64,000 nt of DNA from the NCBI GenBank assembly GCA_964507025.1, contig CAZDOK010000008.1:62001-126000 (forward strand), read 5' to 3'. Shown piece by piece: positions 17,503-26,334 of this stretch. The position numbers and the translations under genes were made by a program. Under the pieces are notes generated by a model, which saw only the letters and a list, made by a program, of their open reading frames with translations, had not been told where the DNA came from and made no database searches. The stretch comes from Amarobacter sp964507025. GTDB lineage: Bacteria > Chloroflexota > Dehalococcoidia > Tepidiformales > Tepidiformaceae. How positions within the stretch are numbered: the first letter of the stretch is position 1; each line of letters starts with the position of its first letter.

Positions 17503-19773
17503 ATGAAGAACGCATCTCTTTCGGCCCGGCAAAGCAGGGCCAACCATCCCCGCGCTGACCAGGTGGCAGCGCCCCTTACGGGCCGGCTGGCGCGAGCCGC
17601 CGCGCTCCATCCCTGGCGCATGCTTGGCGCCTGGGTCGTGCTCCTCGTGGTGGCCTACCTGGCCGCCGGCACCATGAACCTCGACGCCAGCCCTTCCACA
17701 ACGGGCACCGACGCTACCCGCGCACGCGAACTGATCGACCAGCGCCTGCGCCAGGAGACTCCGCCCGAAGAGTTCATCGTGGTCGAATCACCGCTGGCGA
17801 CAGCCAGCGAGCCATCCTTCGCGGCGTTCGTCGATGCCCTGGTGCTCGACCTGCGCGTCCTCGAGGAAGTCAACACCGTAGCCAGCTATCGCGACGGCGT
17901 CGAAGGCCTCGTCTCGAGTGATGGCCACACGGTCCTCATCCCGGTCACCCTCACTGGCGATATGGCCGACGCGGCGGTATCCGCCGAGCCGCTGGTCGCA
18001 GCGGTCCACCGGGCCGACGGCCGCGACGGCTTCCGTGTCACCACGGTGGGCTTCGGCAGCGTGGAAGGCGAGATGACGACGTTGCTCGAAGAGACGCTGG
18101 CACAGGGCGAGCTCATCGGCATCGGTGTCGCCCTCGTCATCCTGCTCATCGTCTTCGGCGCGGCGGTCGCCGCGGGACTGCCCATCGTCCTGGCCCTGCT
18201 CTCGATCTTCGTTGCCGCGGGCGCCACGGCGCTCGTGAGCAACACCATGGAGATGTCGAACTTCGTCGTCTTCATCATCACGATGATCGGGCTTGCGGTG
18301 GGCATCGATTACTCGCTCTTCATCGTTCACCGCTTCCGCGAAGAGCGAATCGCCGGGCGCGAGAAGGTCGATGCTGTCGCCGCTGCCGGGTCGACTGCCA
18401 GCCGCACGGTCCTCTTCTCCGGGATGGCGGTCGCCATCGCGCTCTCCGGCATGTTCATCATGCCCGACGCCACCTTCCGCAGCTTCGCCGTGGGCGCCAT
18501 GCTCGTGGTCGCCACGACGGTGCTCGCCTCGCTCACGCTGCTGCCTGCCGTCCTCGGGCTACTGGGCGACCGCGTGAACTGGCTGAGCCTGCCGTTCGCG
18601 CGGCAGCGGCTGCGCGCGGCGAACGGCCGGGGTCTTTCAAACCGCATCGCGCGGGCAGTCACTGCCCGGCCCGTGGTCAGCATCGTGGTCACCGGCTCGC
18701 TCCTGCTCGCGGCGGCACTGCCCGTCTTCCGCATGAACCTGGGCAGCGTGGGCATCAGCTCCCTGCCGGAAGACAGCGACATGCGCCACGCCTTCGATGT
18801 CATCAACGCCGAGTTCTCCAGCGGCGTGCTCACGGCCGATGTGGTCATCGATTCGCCTCGCCTGGGCTCGCCGGCCCTGCAGGATGCCCTCGCGCAGCTC
18901 GCGGCCAGCCTCGAAGCCGACCCCTTCTTTGGCGAGCAAGTGCTCGAAACGAACGCGGCCGGCGACCTTGCCCTGCTGAGCGTCGCGATGCCCGGCGACT
19001 TCTCCAGCGACCCTTCCCGCGAGGCCCTGGAACGCCTGCGCGACGAGTACATCCCGGCGGCCTTCGAAGGCGTCGAGGCCCGTGTCCTGGTCGGCGGCCC
19101 CACCGCCGAGACGGTCGATTCGGTCCAGGTGCAGCGCGACTACCTGCCCATCGTGTTCGGTGTGGTCCTCGGTTCGAGCTTCCTGCTCCTGCTGCTGGTC
19201 TTCCGTTCGATCGTGGTGCCACTCAAGGCCGTGGCCCTGAACATGCTCTCAGTGGGCGCCGCCTATGGCATCATCGTCCTGGTCTTCCAGGAAGGCGCCG
19301 GGGCCAGCATGCTCGGCCTGCGCGAGGCGCCGGTCATCGAGTCGTGGCTCCCGCTCTTCCTGTTCGCCATCCTGTTCGGCCTCTCGATGGACTACCACGT
19401 GTTCCTGCTCAGCCGCATCAAGGAGCACTACGACGAGACGCGCGACAACACGGCATCGGTCGCGCACGGCCTGCGGACCACGGCCGGCATCATCACCGGC
19501 GCGGCCCTCATCATGGTCGTGGTTTTCGCGGGCATGGCCTCGGGCGAGCTGGTGGTGTTCCAGCAGGTTGGCTTCGGCCTGGCGGTCGCCGTCATCCTCG
19601 ATGCCACCATCATCCGGATGGTGCTGGTCCCCGCGAGCATGGAGCTCTTCGGCGATTGGAACTGGTACTTCCCGCGCTGGCTCGAATGGCTCCCGAAGGT
19701 CCACATCGAAGGCGGCCCGGCGCTCTCGCCCACGCCTGGGGTCGAAGTCCCGGCGCCGGCCACCGCCTCCTGA
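17503..19773 (+). CDS. MMPL/RND-family exporter
   Basis: This 756-residue transporter has two repeats of a large outer loop followed by a six-helix bundle (helix 1 at about 37-56; bundle 1 roughly 190-380; bundle 2 roughly 545-720). The conserved proton-relay motifs GIDYSLFIVHRFREE in bundle 1 and GLSMDYHVFLLSRIKE in bundle 2 are intact. MMPL proteins export lipids or hydrophobic compounds using the proton gradient. ATG 17503 has AAGGAGGA 5 nt upstream, preferred over an in-frame ATG at 17440. It is divergent from the NarL-type kinase gene, suggesting control by that system. Confidence 0.93.
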   Translation: MKNASLSARQSRANHPRADQVAAPLTGRLARAAALHPWRMLGAWVVLLVVAYLAAGTMNLDASPSTTGTDATRARELIDQRLRQETPPEEFIVVESPLATASEPSFAAFVDALVLDLRVLEEVNTVASYRDGVEGLVSSDGHTVLIPVTLTGDMADAAVSAEPLVAAVHRADGRDGFRVTTVGFGSVEGEMTTLLEETLAQGELIGIGVALVILLIVFGAAVAAGLPIVLALLSIFVAAGATALVSNTMEMSNFVVFIITMIGLAVGIDYSLFIVHRFREERIAGREKVDAVAAAGSTASRTVLFSGMAVAIALSGMFIMPDATFRSFAVGAMLVVATTVLASLTLLPAVLGLLGDRVNWLSLPFARQRLRAANGRGLSNRIARAVTARPVVSIVVTGSLLLAAALPVFRMNLGSVGISSLPEDSDMRHAFDVINAEFSSGVLTADVVIDSPRLGSPALQDALAQLAASLEADPFFGEQVLETNAAGDLALLSVAMPGDFSSDPSREALERLRDEYIPAAFEGVEARVLVGGPTAETVDSVQVQRDYLPIVFGVVLGSSFLLLLLVFRSIVVPLKAVALNMLSVGAAYGIIVLVFQEGAGASMLGLREAPVIESWLPLFLFAILFGLSMDYHVFLLSRIKEHYDETRDNTASVAHGLRTTAGIITGAALIMVVVFAGMASGELVVFQQVGFGLAVAVILDATIIRMVLVPASMELFGDWNWYFPRWLEWLPKVHIEGGPALSPTPGVEVPAPATAS

Positions 19774-19794
19774 TTCACGCGTTCTCCTCGCCCT

Positions 19795-19827
19795 GGCGCG
19801 GCCGGTCACCTGTTGGCCGGCCGCGCC
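19795..19827. terminator. Bidirectional GC-rich hairpin between convergent genes
   Basis: An 11-bp perfect inverted repeat, GGCGCGGCCGG (19795-19805) and CCGGCCGCGCC (19817-19827), has an 11-nt loop and lies between the convergent MMPL and DUF2520 genes. There is no T-tract, so it is a likely but not canonical terminator. Confidence 0.55.
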
Positions 19828-19832
19828 GCCAT

Positions 19833-20705
19833 CTACCCTCCGGGTTCGGCCAGGAGGGCACGCAGCCGCACGGTGGTTGCTTCGTCGTGGCCCAGCGGCA
19901 GACGCAACAGCTCGTCCGAGAGCCGCCGGTAGAGCTCGCGCAACCCGGGCTCGCGCTCCAGCGCTTCCAGGTGGCGCGCGATCGTCGCCACGTCGCCCCG
20001 GGCCACCGGACCGGTGAGCGCGGAGGCCAGGTCCATCCGCGCGACATTGTTCGCGGCGGCGAGCAAGAGCGGCGCGAGTGCCTCGCGCCCCGACTCCACC
20101 GGCAGCCCGGCCATAGCCCAGAGCCGCGCGGCCGCGCTCGCCAGGGCGATGACGTGGTTCGAGGCCACCACGGCGGCGGCGTGGTACACCGCCCGGTCGA
20201 CCCCCTCGAGCCGGAACGGCCGGGCACCAAGGTCCCTGGCCACCTGCTCCAGCCACTGGCCGGCGGGTTCGGCCCCCTCCACGCCGCAGAAGACGCCCTC
20301 GAAGCGTGCGGGCTCGGGCACCCGTGACGGGAACGTTTGCAGCGGATGGAAGCACGCCGGCACGCCACCGCCCGAACGCGCCGCGGCGAGTTCGCCCAGG
20401 CCGAGTGCCCCGCTGCAATGCACGACCACCTGCCCCTGCCGCCAGCTGACCCCCTCTGCCAGCGGTCCGATGGCCGAGTCCGGCACCGTCAGGAATGCCA
20501 CGTCGCACGCGGCTGCGACATCCCGCGGGTCGGCGCTGGCTGCCACTCCCGGGCCGAGCGCCGCAGCCAGCGACCTTGCGGATTCGATGCGCCCGCTGGC
20601 GATGACCCGCACCGGGTAGCCCCCCCGGGTGAGCCCGGCCGCCAGCGCCGCCGCCAGCCTCCCGGCCCCGATGAACCCGATGGCCCCTGCCTCGAAAGCA
20701 CTCAC
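19833..20705 (-). CDS. Rossmann-like/DUF2520 domain protein
   Basis: This 290-residue protein has an N-terminal NAD(P)-binding Rossmann motif GFIGAGRLAAALA (residues 10-22) and a C-terminal helical DUF2520 domain (AVYHAAAVVASNHVIAL). This domain pair resembles ketopantoate and pyrroline-5-carboxylate reductases and occurs near pantothenate genes in many bacteria, though none is present here. It is probably a cytosolic NADP-dependent reductase of unproven substrate. The GTG at 20705 places the Rossmann motif at the normal distance from the N-terminus; the frame is open further upstream but the extension is low-complexity. Confidence 0.85.
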   Translation of the reverse strand: MSAFEAGAIGFIGAGRLAAALAAGLTRGGYPVRVIASGRIESARSLAAALGPGVAASADPRDVAAACDVAFLTVPDSAIGPLAEGVSWRQGQVVVHCSGALGLGELAAARSGGGVPACFHPLQTFPSRVPEPARFEGVFCGVEGAEPAGQWLEQVARDLGARPFRLEGVDRAVYHAAAVVASNHVIALASAAARLWAMAGLPVESGREALAPLLLAAANNVARMDLASALTGPVARGDVATIARHLEALEREPGLRELYRRLSDELLRLPLGHDEATTVRLRALLAEPGG

Positions 20706-20881
20706 GGCGGTAGCAATGCACGACCCGCCCGCGCCGTCAAATGCCTTCTGTGTGTGAGGCCCGTCACGTTCCCCGGCGCGCGGCTCCGCCCTTTGGACGG
20801 TGAATTCCCGCCTTTCGGCCGTAAACTGGCTGTGGGCTCGCGTCGATGCTACGCGACCGAAGGGGTAGGTCACCGAGGACC

Positions 20882-21955
20882 ATGGCTGAAATCCGGCTCG
20901 AGCGCGTTACCCGTACGTTCGGGACGGTTGTCGCCGTCGATTCCGTGAGCCTTGAGATCGAGGACCGCGAGTTCCTCGTCCTCCTGGGGCCATCCGGCTG
21001 CGGCAAGTCGACCGTGTTGCGGCTGATCGCCGGGCTCGAGCGCCCCAGCGCCGGCACCGTCTACATCGCCGGGCGCGACGTGACCAACGTTCGCCCGAAA
21101 GACCGTGACCTCGCGATGGTCTTTCAGAGCTACGCGCTCTATCCCCACATGTCCGTGTTCGACAACATCGCCTTCGGTATTCGCCAGCGGGACATGAGCC
21201 GCCACGAACTGAAGGAGGCCGTGACCGTCACGGCCCGCCGCCTTGGCATCGATGGTCTGCTCGACAGGCGCCCCGGCCAGCTCTCCGGGGGCCAGCGCCA
21301 ACGGGTCGCGCTCGCCCGCGCAATCGTCCGCCGCCCGGTCGCCTTCCTGATGGACGAACCGCTTTCGAACCTTGATGCCAAGCTCCGGGTCCAGACGCGC
21401 CGCGAGCTCGCCCGCCTCCACGAAGACCTCCAGACCACCACCGTCTTCGTCACGCATGACCAGGTGGAAGCGATGACGCTGGGCCAGCGCGTCGCAATCA
21501 TCGCCAGCGGCCGGCTCCAGCAGGTCGGCCGCCCCCAGGATGTCTACGACCGCCCTGCGAACATGTTCGTTGCGGGCTTTATCGGCAGCCCACCGATGAA
21601 CATCATCCCGCTCGAACGCACGGCGGATGGCTTCCAATCGCGAGGGGGCGAGATCCGTCTCGATGCCGCGCATGTGGCGCCGGTCGCCCCCGAGACGCTT
21701 GCCCTCGGCGTTCGGCCCGAGGCGCTCCATATCGGCGTGCCCGAAGGCCCGGCCGCCCTCGCCTTCACCGCCCCGCTGCAGGTCGCCGAGCACCTCGGCG
21801 CGCAGGTCAACCTGGAGTGCGCCGCCGGCGATACGAGCTTCGTCGCTGTCGCCCCGGGCCACGTTCGCGCCGCTCCCGGCGAGGCGATCCCACTCTGGTG
21901 CGGGCCAGGCGACCTGCACTTCTTCGACACGCGAACCGGGGAGCGCGTGCCGTGA
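20882..21955 (+). CDS. ugpC-like: Sugar/glycerol-phosphate ABC importer ATPase
   Basis: This 357-residue MalK/UgpC-type ATPase has Walker A GPSGCGKST (36-44), Q loop VFQSYALYPHM, signature LSGGQRQRVALARA, Walker B FLMDEPLSNLDAKLR and switch His in FVTHDQ. The C-terminal TOBE/OB regulatory domain follows (about 240-355). It energises the importer formed by the next three genes. ATG 20882 has GAGGA just upstream; its TGA overlaps the next GTG (GTGA). Confidence 0.94.
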   Translation: MAEIRLERVTRTFGTVVAVDSVSLEIEDREFLVLLGPSGCGKSTVLRLIAGLERPSAGTVYIAGRDVTNVRPKDRDLAMVFQSYALYPHMSVFDNIAFGIRQRDMSRHELKEAVTVTARRLGIDGLLDRRPGQLSGGQRQRVALARAIVRRPVAFLMDEPLSNLDAKLRVQTRRELARLHEDLQTTTVFVTHDQVEAMTLGQRVAIIASGRLQQVGRPQDVYDRPANMFVAGFIGSPPMNIIPLERTADGFQSRGGEIRLDAAHVAPVAPETLALGVRPEALHIGVPEGPAALAFTAPLQVAEHLGAQVNLECAAGDTSFVAVAPGHVRAAPGEAIPLWCGPGDLHFFDTRTGERVP

Positions 21956-22863
21956 CGCGCCTGGTGTCCCGCATTTCCGCCAGGTACGAATCGTCCCCGG
22001 GTGAATGGCTGCTCGCGCTCGTCCTCATCGCGCCGGCGGCCATCGTCTTCGCGGTGTTCCAGTTCTACCCGCTGGGGCGGGCCGCCTACCTCAGCCTCCA
22101 CGAGACCAGCCCCTTCGGCGGCGGCGACATCTACGTTGGGCTCGACCAGTGGCAGCGTGTGCTCGATGACGACGACTTCCGCAAGAGCCTCTGGGTGACC
22201 GCGAAATTCGTCCTCATCGTCGTGCCCCTGGGCATCGTGCTGGGTCTGTTCCTGGCGCTCCTGGCGAACCAGCGCGTGCGTGGCATCGTGGTCTTCCGCA
22301 CGATCTTCAGTTCCACGCTGGCGAGCTCGGTGGCGATCGCTGCGGTCACCTGGACCCTCCTGCTGAACCCGCAGAACGGCATCTTCAACTGGCTCATCCG
22401 CGAGGCAGGGGGCACGCCGATCTCGTGGCTCACCGACCCGCAATGGGCACTCTTCGCGGTCGGCCTCACCTCGGTCTGGATCGGCATCGGCTTCACCACC
22501 ATCGTCCTGCTCGCCTCGCTCCAGGGCCTCCCCGAAGAGCTTTACGAGAGCGCGCAGATGGATGGTGCCGGCCGCCTCCGGATCTTCTTCCGCATCACGC
22601 TGCCGCTGCTGTCGCCGTCGCTCCTGTTCGTCGCGGTCGTCTCCACCATTTCGGCCCTGCAGACCTTCGGCCAAATCGATGTCCTCACGCGCGGCGGCCC
22701 GCTGGGCGAGACCCGGGTGATGGTCTACGCCATCTACGAAGACGCGTTCCGCTTCCGCGATGTCGGTGGCGCGAGCGTCCAGTCACTGCTGCTCTTCGCG
22801 ATCATCGCCGTGCTGACCGCACTCCAGTTCTGGGCTGTCCGCGGAAGGGTCTACTACCGGTGA
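21952..22863 (+). CDS. ugpA-like: ABC importer permease, MalF/UgpA type
   Basis: This 303-residue protein has six membrane segments and the binding-protein-dependent transport motif around ELYESAQMDGAGRLRIFFRITLPLLSP (EAA loop), which docks on the ATPase. It begins with a GTG that overlaps the ATPase stop by 4 bp, and its own stop overlaps the next GTG by 4 bp. With the partner permease it forms the membrane channel. Confidence 0.93.
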   Translation: MTRLVSRISARYESSPGEWLLALVLIAPAAIVFAVFQFYPLGRAAYLSLHETSPFGGGDIYVGLDQWQRVLDDDDFRKSLWVTAKFVLIVVPLGIVLGLFLALLANQRVRGIVVFRTIFSSTLASSVAIAAVTWTLLLNPQNGIFNWLIREAGGTPISWLTDPQWALFAVGLTSVWIGIGFTTIVLLASLQGLPEELYESAQMDGAGRLRIFFRITLPLLSPSLLFVAVVSTISALQTFGQIDVLTRGGPLGETRVMVYAIYEDAFRFRDVGGASVQSLLLFAIIAVLTALQFWAVRGRVYYR

Positions 22864-23684
22864 CGACGCGCGCCTTCCGCCTGCTTGGCACCTACGGCCT
22901 GTTGCTCTTCGGCTCCGCGATCGTGCTGGGCCCCGTGTACCTGGCACTCATCAACGCGCTCCTCCCTGCGGGCGAGCTCGCGTCCTACCCCCCGAACGTA
23001 CTGCCAAAGGGCTTCGGCATCGGCAGCTTTGGCGATGCCTGGGATACCGTCCCCATGGGCCGCTACCTGGTCAACAGCTTCATCATGGCCACCGGGATCA
23101 CCGTGCTCCAGGTGGCAACGTCGGTTCTCGCTGGATACGCCCTCGCCTGTATGCGCTTCCCCGGGCGGACGCTCATCTTCGTCCTCTTCATCGGGTCGCT
23201 CATGGTGCCCTGGGAGGTCTCGATCGTCCCGAACTTCCAGACCGTCCGCTCGTTCGGCTGGCTCGATAGCTACCAGGGGCTGATCGTCCCCTTCGCCGCC
23301 ACCGGGCTCGGCATCTTCCTCCTCCGCCAGCAGTTCATGACCATCCCGTCAGAACTGCGCGACGCGGCCGCGATGGACGGTTACGGCCACTTGCGCTTCC
23401 TCTGGTCCGTGGGCATCCCTCTCGCCCGCCCCGCCATCGGTTCGCTGGCTGTTTTCTCATTCCTCTCGGCCTGGAACCAGTACCTCTGGCCGCTCCTCGT
23501 CACCAACAACGATGACTACCGCACCGTTCAAATCGGACTGGCACTCTTGAGCCGCGGCGAAATCGACCGCGTCAACGTCGTCATGGCAGGCACGATCATT
23601 GCGCTCCTGCCGACGCTCATCCTGCTGCTGGTCTTCCAGCGCCAGCTCGTCCGAGGTCTGACCGCAGGCGCGGTCAAAGGTTAG
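22860..23684 (+). CDS. ugpE-like: ABC importer permease, MalG/UgpE type
   Basis: This 274-residue protein has six membrane segments and the EAA loop ELRDAAAMDGYGHLRFLWSVGIPLARP. The GTG start is coupled to the preceding permease (GTGA overlap). It is followed after 10 bp by the binding-protein gene, completing a four-gene importer operon. The SYPPNVLPKGFGIGSFGDAW outer loop is typical of the UgpE/MalG branch. Confidence 0.93.
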   Translation: MTTRAFRLLGTYGLLLFGSAIVLGPVYLALINALLPAGELASYPPNVLPKGFGIGSFGDAWDTVPMGRYLVNSFIMATGITVLQVATSVLAGYALACMRFPGRTLIFVLFIGSLMVPWEVSIVPNFQTVRSFGWLDSYQGLIVPFAATGLGIFLLRQQFMTIPSELRDAAAMDGYGHLRFLWSVGIPLARPAIGSLAVFSFLSAWNQYLWPLLVTNNDDYRTVQIGLALLSRGEIDRVNVVMAGTIIALLPTLILLLVFQRQLVRGLTAGAVKG

Positions 23685-23694
23685 GAGGCACCCC

Positions 23695-25134
23695 ATGCGC
23701 CGGTCCACACTCTTCTTCACCGCCCTCATCGCAACCGTTGCGCTCGGCCTGTTCCCTGGCTGCGGCGACGACGACAACGGCGGCGAGGAGACGCCCGGTC
23801 CCGGCACGCCGACGGTCACGCCCACCTCCGTCCCCGCCCGCCCGCCATTCGATATCACCAGCCCGGTGACGATTGACTTCTGGCACTCGATGACTGCCTC
23901 CAACGCGCCCGCCCTCGAAGCGCTCGTGAAGGAGTTCGAAGCGGCAGAGCCCAACATCTCGGTGAACCTGGTCTTCCAGGGCTCCTACACCGACTCCTTC
24001 AACAAGCTCGTCGCCCTCGGCATCAATGCCTCCGATGCGCCCGCACTCGTCCAGCTCGAAGACGTCCTCACCCAGACCATGGTCGACAGCAAGAAGACCG
24101 TGCCCATCCAGGAGTTCATCAACCGCGACCAGTTCGATACGTCTGCCTTCCTGCCCCAGGTGCGAGACTACTACACCCTCGATGGTTCGCTCGTTTCGAT
24201 GCCGTTCAACGTGTCGAACCCCATCATGTTCTACGACGCGAAGACGTGGCGCGCCGCCGGCCTCGACCCTGCCAACCCCCCGAAGGATTTCGACGAGCTC
24301 GCGAAAGCATGCGAAGCCCTGATGATCAAGGAGGGCAACCGGATCAAGCGGCACTGCGTCGCCATGGACATCTCGTCGTGGTACTTCGAGCAGTGGCTCG
24401 CCAAGCAGGACGCCCTCCTTGTGAACAACGGTAACGGCCGCGATGGCCGTGCCACCGAGGCGGCGTTCAATTCGCCCGAGGGCCTTCGCGTCTTCAAGTG
24501 GTGGGCCGATGGCGTGAAGAGCGGCCTCATCCTCAACGTGGGGATCAATCCCGCGGGCCCCGACGCGTTGTTGTCGCTCGTGAACCCCGATGGCGGCGCC
24601 GCCATCGGCATCCAGAGCTCCGCCAACCTGCGCTCCGTCGCTGATTTCCTGGAATCGAACCCCAGCCTCGGCCTCGAACTCACCGCTGGCGCGCTCCCTG
24701 CGCCCACGCCCGGCGGCCAGGGCATGATCATCGGCGGCGCCTCCCTCTGGATACCCGCCACCGGCCAGACCGCGAAGGAAGAAGCAGCCTGGCGGCTTGC
24801 GAAGTTCCTGGTCAGCGCCGAATCCCAGGCCAAGTGGCATGCGGGCAGCGGGTACTTCCCCCTCCGCGCCGATAGCATCCAGACGCCCATCGTCCAGGAC
24901 CTCTACAAGAACTACCCGCAATTCCGCGTCCTTGCCGCCGAGTTCGAGACGACGCCGAACACCCGGGCCACCCAGGGCGCCCTCATGGGCCCTTCCCAGC
25001 AGGTCCGCGCCGCCATTGCGACGGCGATCGAGGAGATGGTCCTCGGGCGCTCCACGCCGGAGCAGGCCATCCAGAAGGCAGCGAGCGAGGCTACGAGCGA
25101 GCTCGAACGCTACAACCGGGTGGTGGCGCGCTGA
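23695..25134 (+). CDS. ugpB-like: Substrate-binding lipoprotein of sugar/glycerol-3-phosphate type
   Basis: This 479-residue extracytoplasmic protein has a signal peptide (MRRSTLFFTALIATVALG) and a lipobox-like LFPGC with Cys23 as likely lipid anchor, followed by an Asp/Gly/Thr/Pro linker. The mature part starts VTIDFWHSMTASNAPALEALVKEFE, the family SBP_bac_1 signature most like UgpB, and carries a late ATGQTAKEEAAWRLAKFLVS. The ligand may be glycerol-3-phosphate, a glycerophosphodiester or a sugar; sequence reading alone cannot decide. An AGGAGG-like site (TTAGGAGGC) precedes the ATG. It ends 11 bp from the convergent vapC. Confidence 0.92.
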   Translation: MRRSTLFFTALIATVALGLFPGCGDDDNGGEETPGPGTPTVTPTSVPARPPFDITSPVTIDFWHSMTASNAPALEALVKEFEAAEPNISVNLVFQGSYTDSFNKLVALGINASDAPALVQLEDVLTQTMVDSKKTVPIQEFINRDQFDTSAFLPQVRDYYTLDGSLVSMPFNVSNPIMFYDAKTWRAAGLDPANPPKDFDELAKACEALMIKEGNRIKRHCVAMDISSWYFEQWLAKQDALLVNNGNGRDGRATEAAFNSPEGLRVFKWWADGVKSGLILNVGINPAGPDALLSLVNPDGGAAIGIQSSANLRSVADFLESNPSLGLELTAGALPAPTPGGQGMIIGGASLWIPATGQTAKEEAAWRLAKFLVSAESQAKWHAGSGYFPLRADSIQTPIVQDLYKNYPQFRVLAAEFETTPNTRATQGALMGPSQQVRAAIATAIEEMVLGRSTPEQAIQKAASEATSELERYNRVVAR

Positions 25135-25145
25135 CGCTGCCGGGG

Positions 25146-25508
25146 TCACCCGTGGGCAAGCCCCAGTTCCGTGGCGACAGATGCGAGCCGGCGATCGTGG
25201 GTCCACAACCGGAGGTGACCCCCGAGCGCGCATGAGGCCAGCAGGTGGACGTCGATCAGACCGATGCCGCGCCCCATGAGCCTCCGGGCCTCGATGAATT
25301 CGAGCACCTCGTCACTGGTGGCCACAGGCGCGGCGTGCAGGGAACGGAGCAGCGACAGGATCTCCTGGCGGCGCACCAGGCTGCCGCACGCCAGCTCGCC
25401 GGTCACGAAGGGGTGCATGGCCACAAGGCCGCGTCCAAGCAGCCTGGCGAGCTCCTCGTTGCCAGCCCGCAGGTGATCGACCCAGATGGAGGTGTCGACG
25501 AGGATCAC
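25146..25508 (-). CDS. vapC: VapC-type PIN-domain toxin
   Basis: This 120-residue PIN ribonuclease has the acidic residues Asp5 (VDTSIWVD), Glu38 (VTGELACGS), Asp86 (LIDVHLLA) and Asp105 (THDRRL) that bind the catalytic metals. It cleaves RNA, often tRNA, when freed from VapB. Its ATG overlaps the antitoxin stop by 4 bp, the normal antitoxin-first arrangement. Residue spacing is intact, so the toxin is probably active. Confidence 0.93.
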   Translation of the reverse strand: MILVDTSIWVDHLRAGNEELARLLGRGLVAMHPFVTGELACGSLVRRQEILSLLRSLHAAPVATSDEVLEFIEARRLMGRGIGLIDVHLLASCALGGHLRLWTHDRRLASVATELGLAHG

Positions 25509-25702
25509 GCTGCGCCGGGGCGCCTGCGGGGGATGTCTTCGATGCCGGGCTCGGAGCCACCCAGGCGGGCGAGCCTGCGCGCGCTCTCGAGCTCAATGAG
25601 CGCCTCCAGCGCCGCGCGAAGCAGCGCTCCGCGTTCCTCCACACCGGAGAGGCTCCTGGCGCGTTCAAGCAGGTCGTCGTCGAGGGTGACGGTTGTGCGC
25701 AT
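25505..25702 (-). CDS. vapB: VapB-type ribbon-helix-helix antitoxin
   Basis: This 65-residue protein starts MRTTVTLDDDLLERA, a MetJ/Arc-type ribbon-helix-helix DNA-binding fold, and has a C-terminal toxin-binding tail (GSEPGIEDIPRRRP). The ATG at 25702 is preceded by GGAGG with 5-nt spacing; an in-frame ATG at 25759 would add 19 residues overlapping the operator and is rejected. It should repress its own operon by binding the palindromes at 25714-25746. Confidence 0.93.
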   Translation of the reverse strand: MRTTVTLDDDLLERARSLSGVEERGALLRAALEALIELESARRLARLGGSEPGIEDIPRRRPGAA

Positions 25703-25713
25703 GGTGCCTCCGC

Positions 25714-25746
25714 GTGATGCAAGAAAGTGCATCACTTGATGCACTT
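25714..25746. promoter_or_regulatory. vapBC operator: overlapping perfect palindromes
   Basis: Two overlapping inverted repeats lie just upstream of vapB: AAGTGCATCA-ct-TGATGCACTT (25725-25746, perfect 10-bp arms) and GTGATGCA...TGCATCAC (25714-25735, perfect 8-bp arms, 6-bp spacer). The half-site TGATGCA occurs three times. On the minus strand a TATGAA at 25750-25745 could be the -10, so VapB binding would cover the promoter. Confidence 0.8.
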
Positions 25747-25914
25747 CATAATGCGCCATTAGGGGGGGTTAGTCGACCTGTGCCGCCCCAGGTGCCCGAA
25801 GAGCGGCAGGTACACGCGCACCGCGAGCGCCGCCAGGGCGCTCCGCGTTTGTCCGGGCGGGCCGCCGGTGCGACCATTCGCCCCACATGAACTACAGGCC
25901 GGAGGCCACCGCCC

Positions 25915-26334
25915 TTGCGAGTCCCCGTCGAAGAAGGCTACTTCCGCATCCCCGATGACCCGGAGGCATCCCCCGTCCTCCTCGGTTCGTACAGTCCCGC
26001 GGCGAAGACGTACTTCTGGCCCCGCCGCATGCGCTGCCCCATCACGCTCGAGGCTGTCGAAGACTGCGAGCTCTCGACCGAGGGCGTCATCTATTCGTGG
26101 ACTTTCGTGGTGATGCCCTGGCTGGGGAGCATGGAGATGGACTCCGGCGGGGGATTCGGCGCCGTCCAGGTCGACCTGCCCGAGGGCGTCCGCATCCAGG
26201 CCCCGCTCGAAGGCAAGATGGGCGACTGGGAGATCGGCCAGCCCGTGCGCCTCGTCACGCGCGTCGTCGGCAAGGATGAGGCCGGCAACGACCTCTGCAC
26301 CATCGCGTTCCGCCTGAAGGAGCAGACCCGATGA
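25915..26334 (+). CDS. DUF35 OB-fold protein with degenerate zinc ribbon
   Basis: This 139-residue protein has the DUF35 layout: short N-terminal ribbon region (residues 20-50) and C-terminal OB fold (VIYSWTFV onwards, with GAVQVDLPEGVRIQAPLEG). Only Cys41 and Cys51 remain; the first CxxC knuckle is replaced by SYSPA, so zinc binding is doubtful. DUF35 proteins form obligate complexes with thiolase-fold partners, and this one overlaps the following thiolase gene by 4 bp (ATGA). The TTG start at 25915 has GGAGG 9 nt upstream. Confidence 0.85.
   Translation: MRVPVEEGYFRIPDDPEASPVLLGSYSPAAKTYFWPRRMRCPITLEAVEDCELSTEGVIYSWTFVVMPWLGSMEMDSGGGFGAVQVDLPEGVRIQAPLEGKMGDWEIGQPVRLVTRVVGKDEAGNDLCTIAFRLKEQTR

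Noticed and set aside
20793..20827. Promoter TTGGAC...TAAACT before the Ugp-like operon
   Set aside because: Spacing of 23 bp is too long for a standard sigma-70-type promoter; kept out as unsupported.
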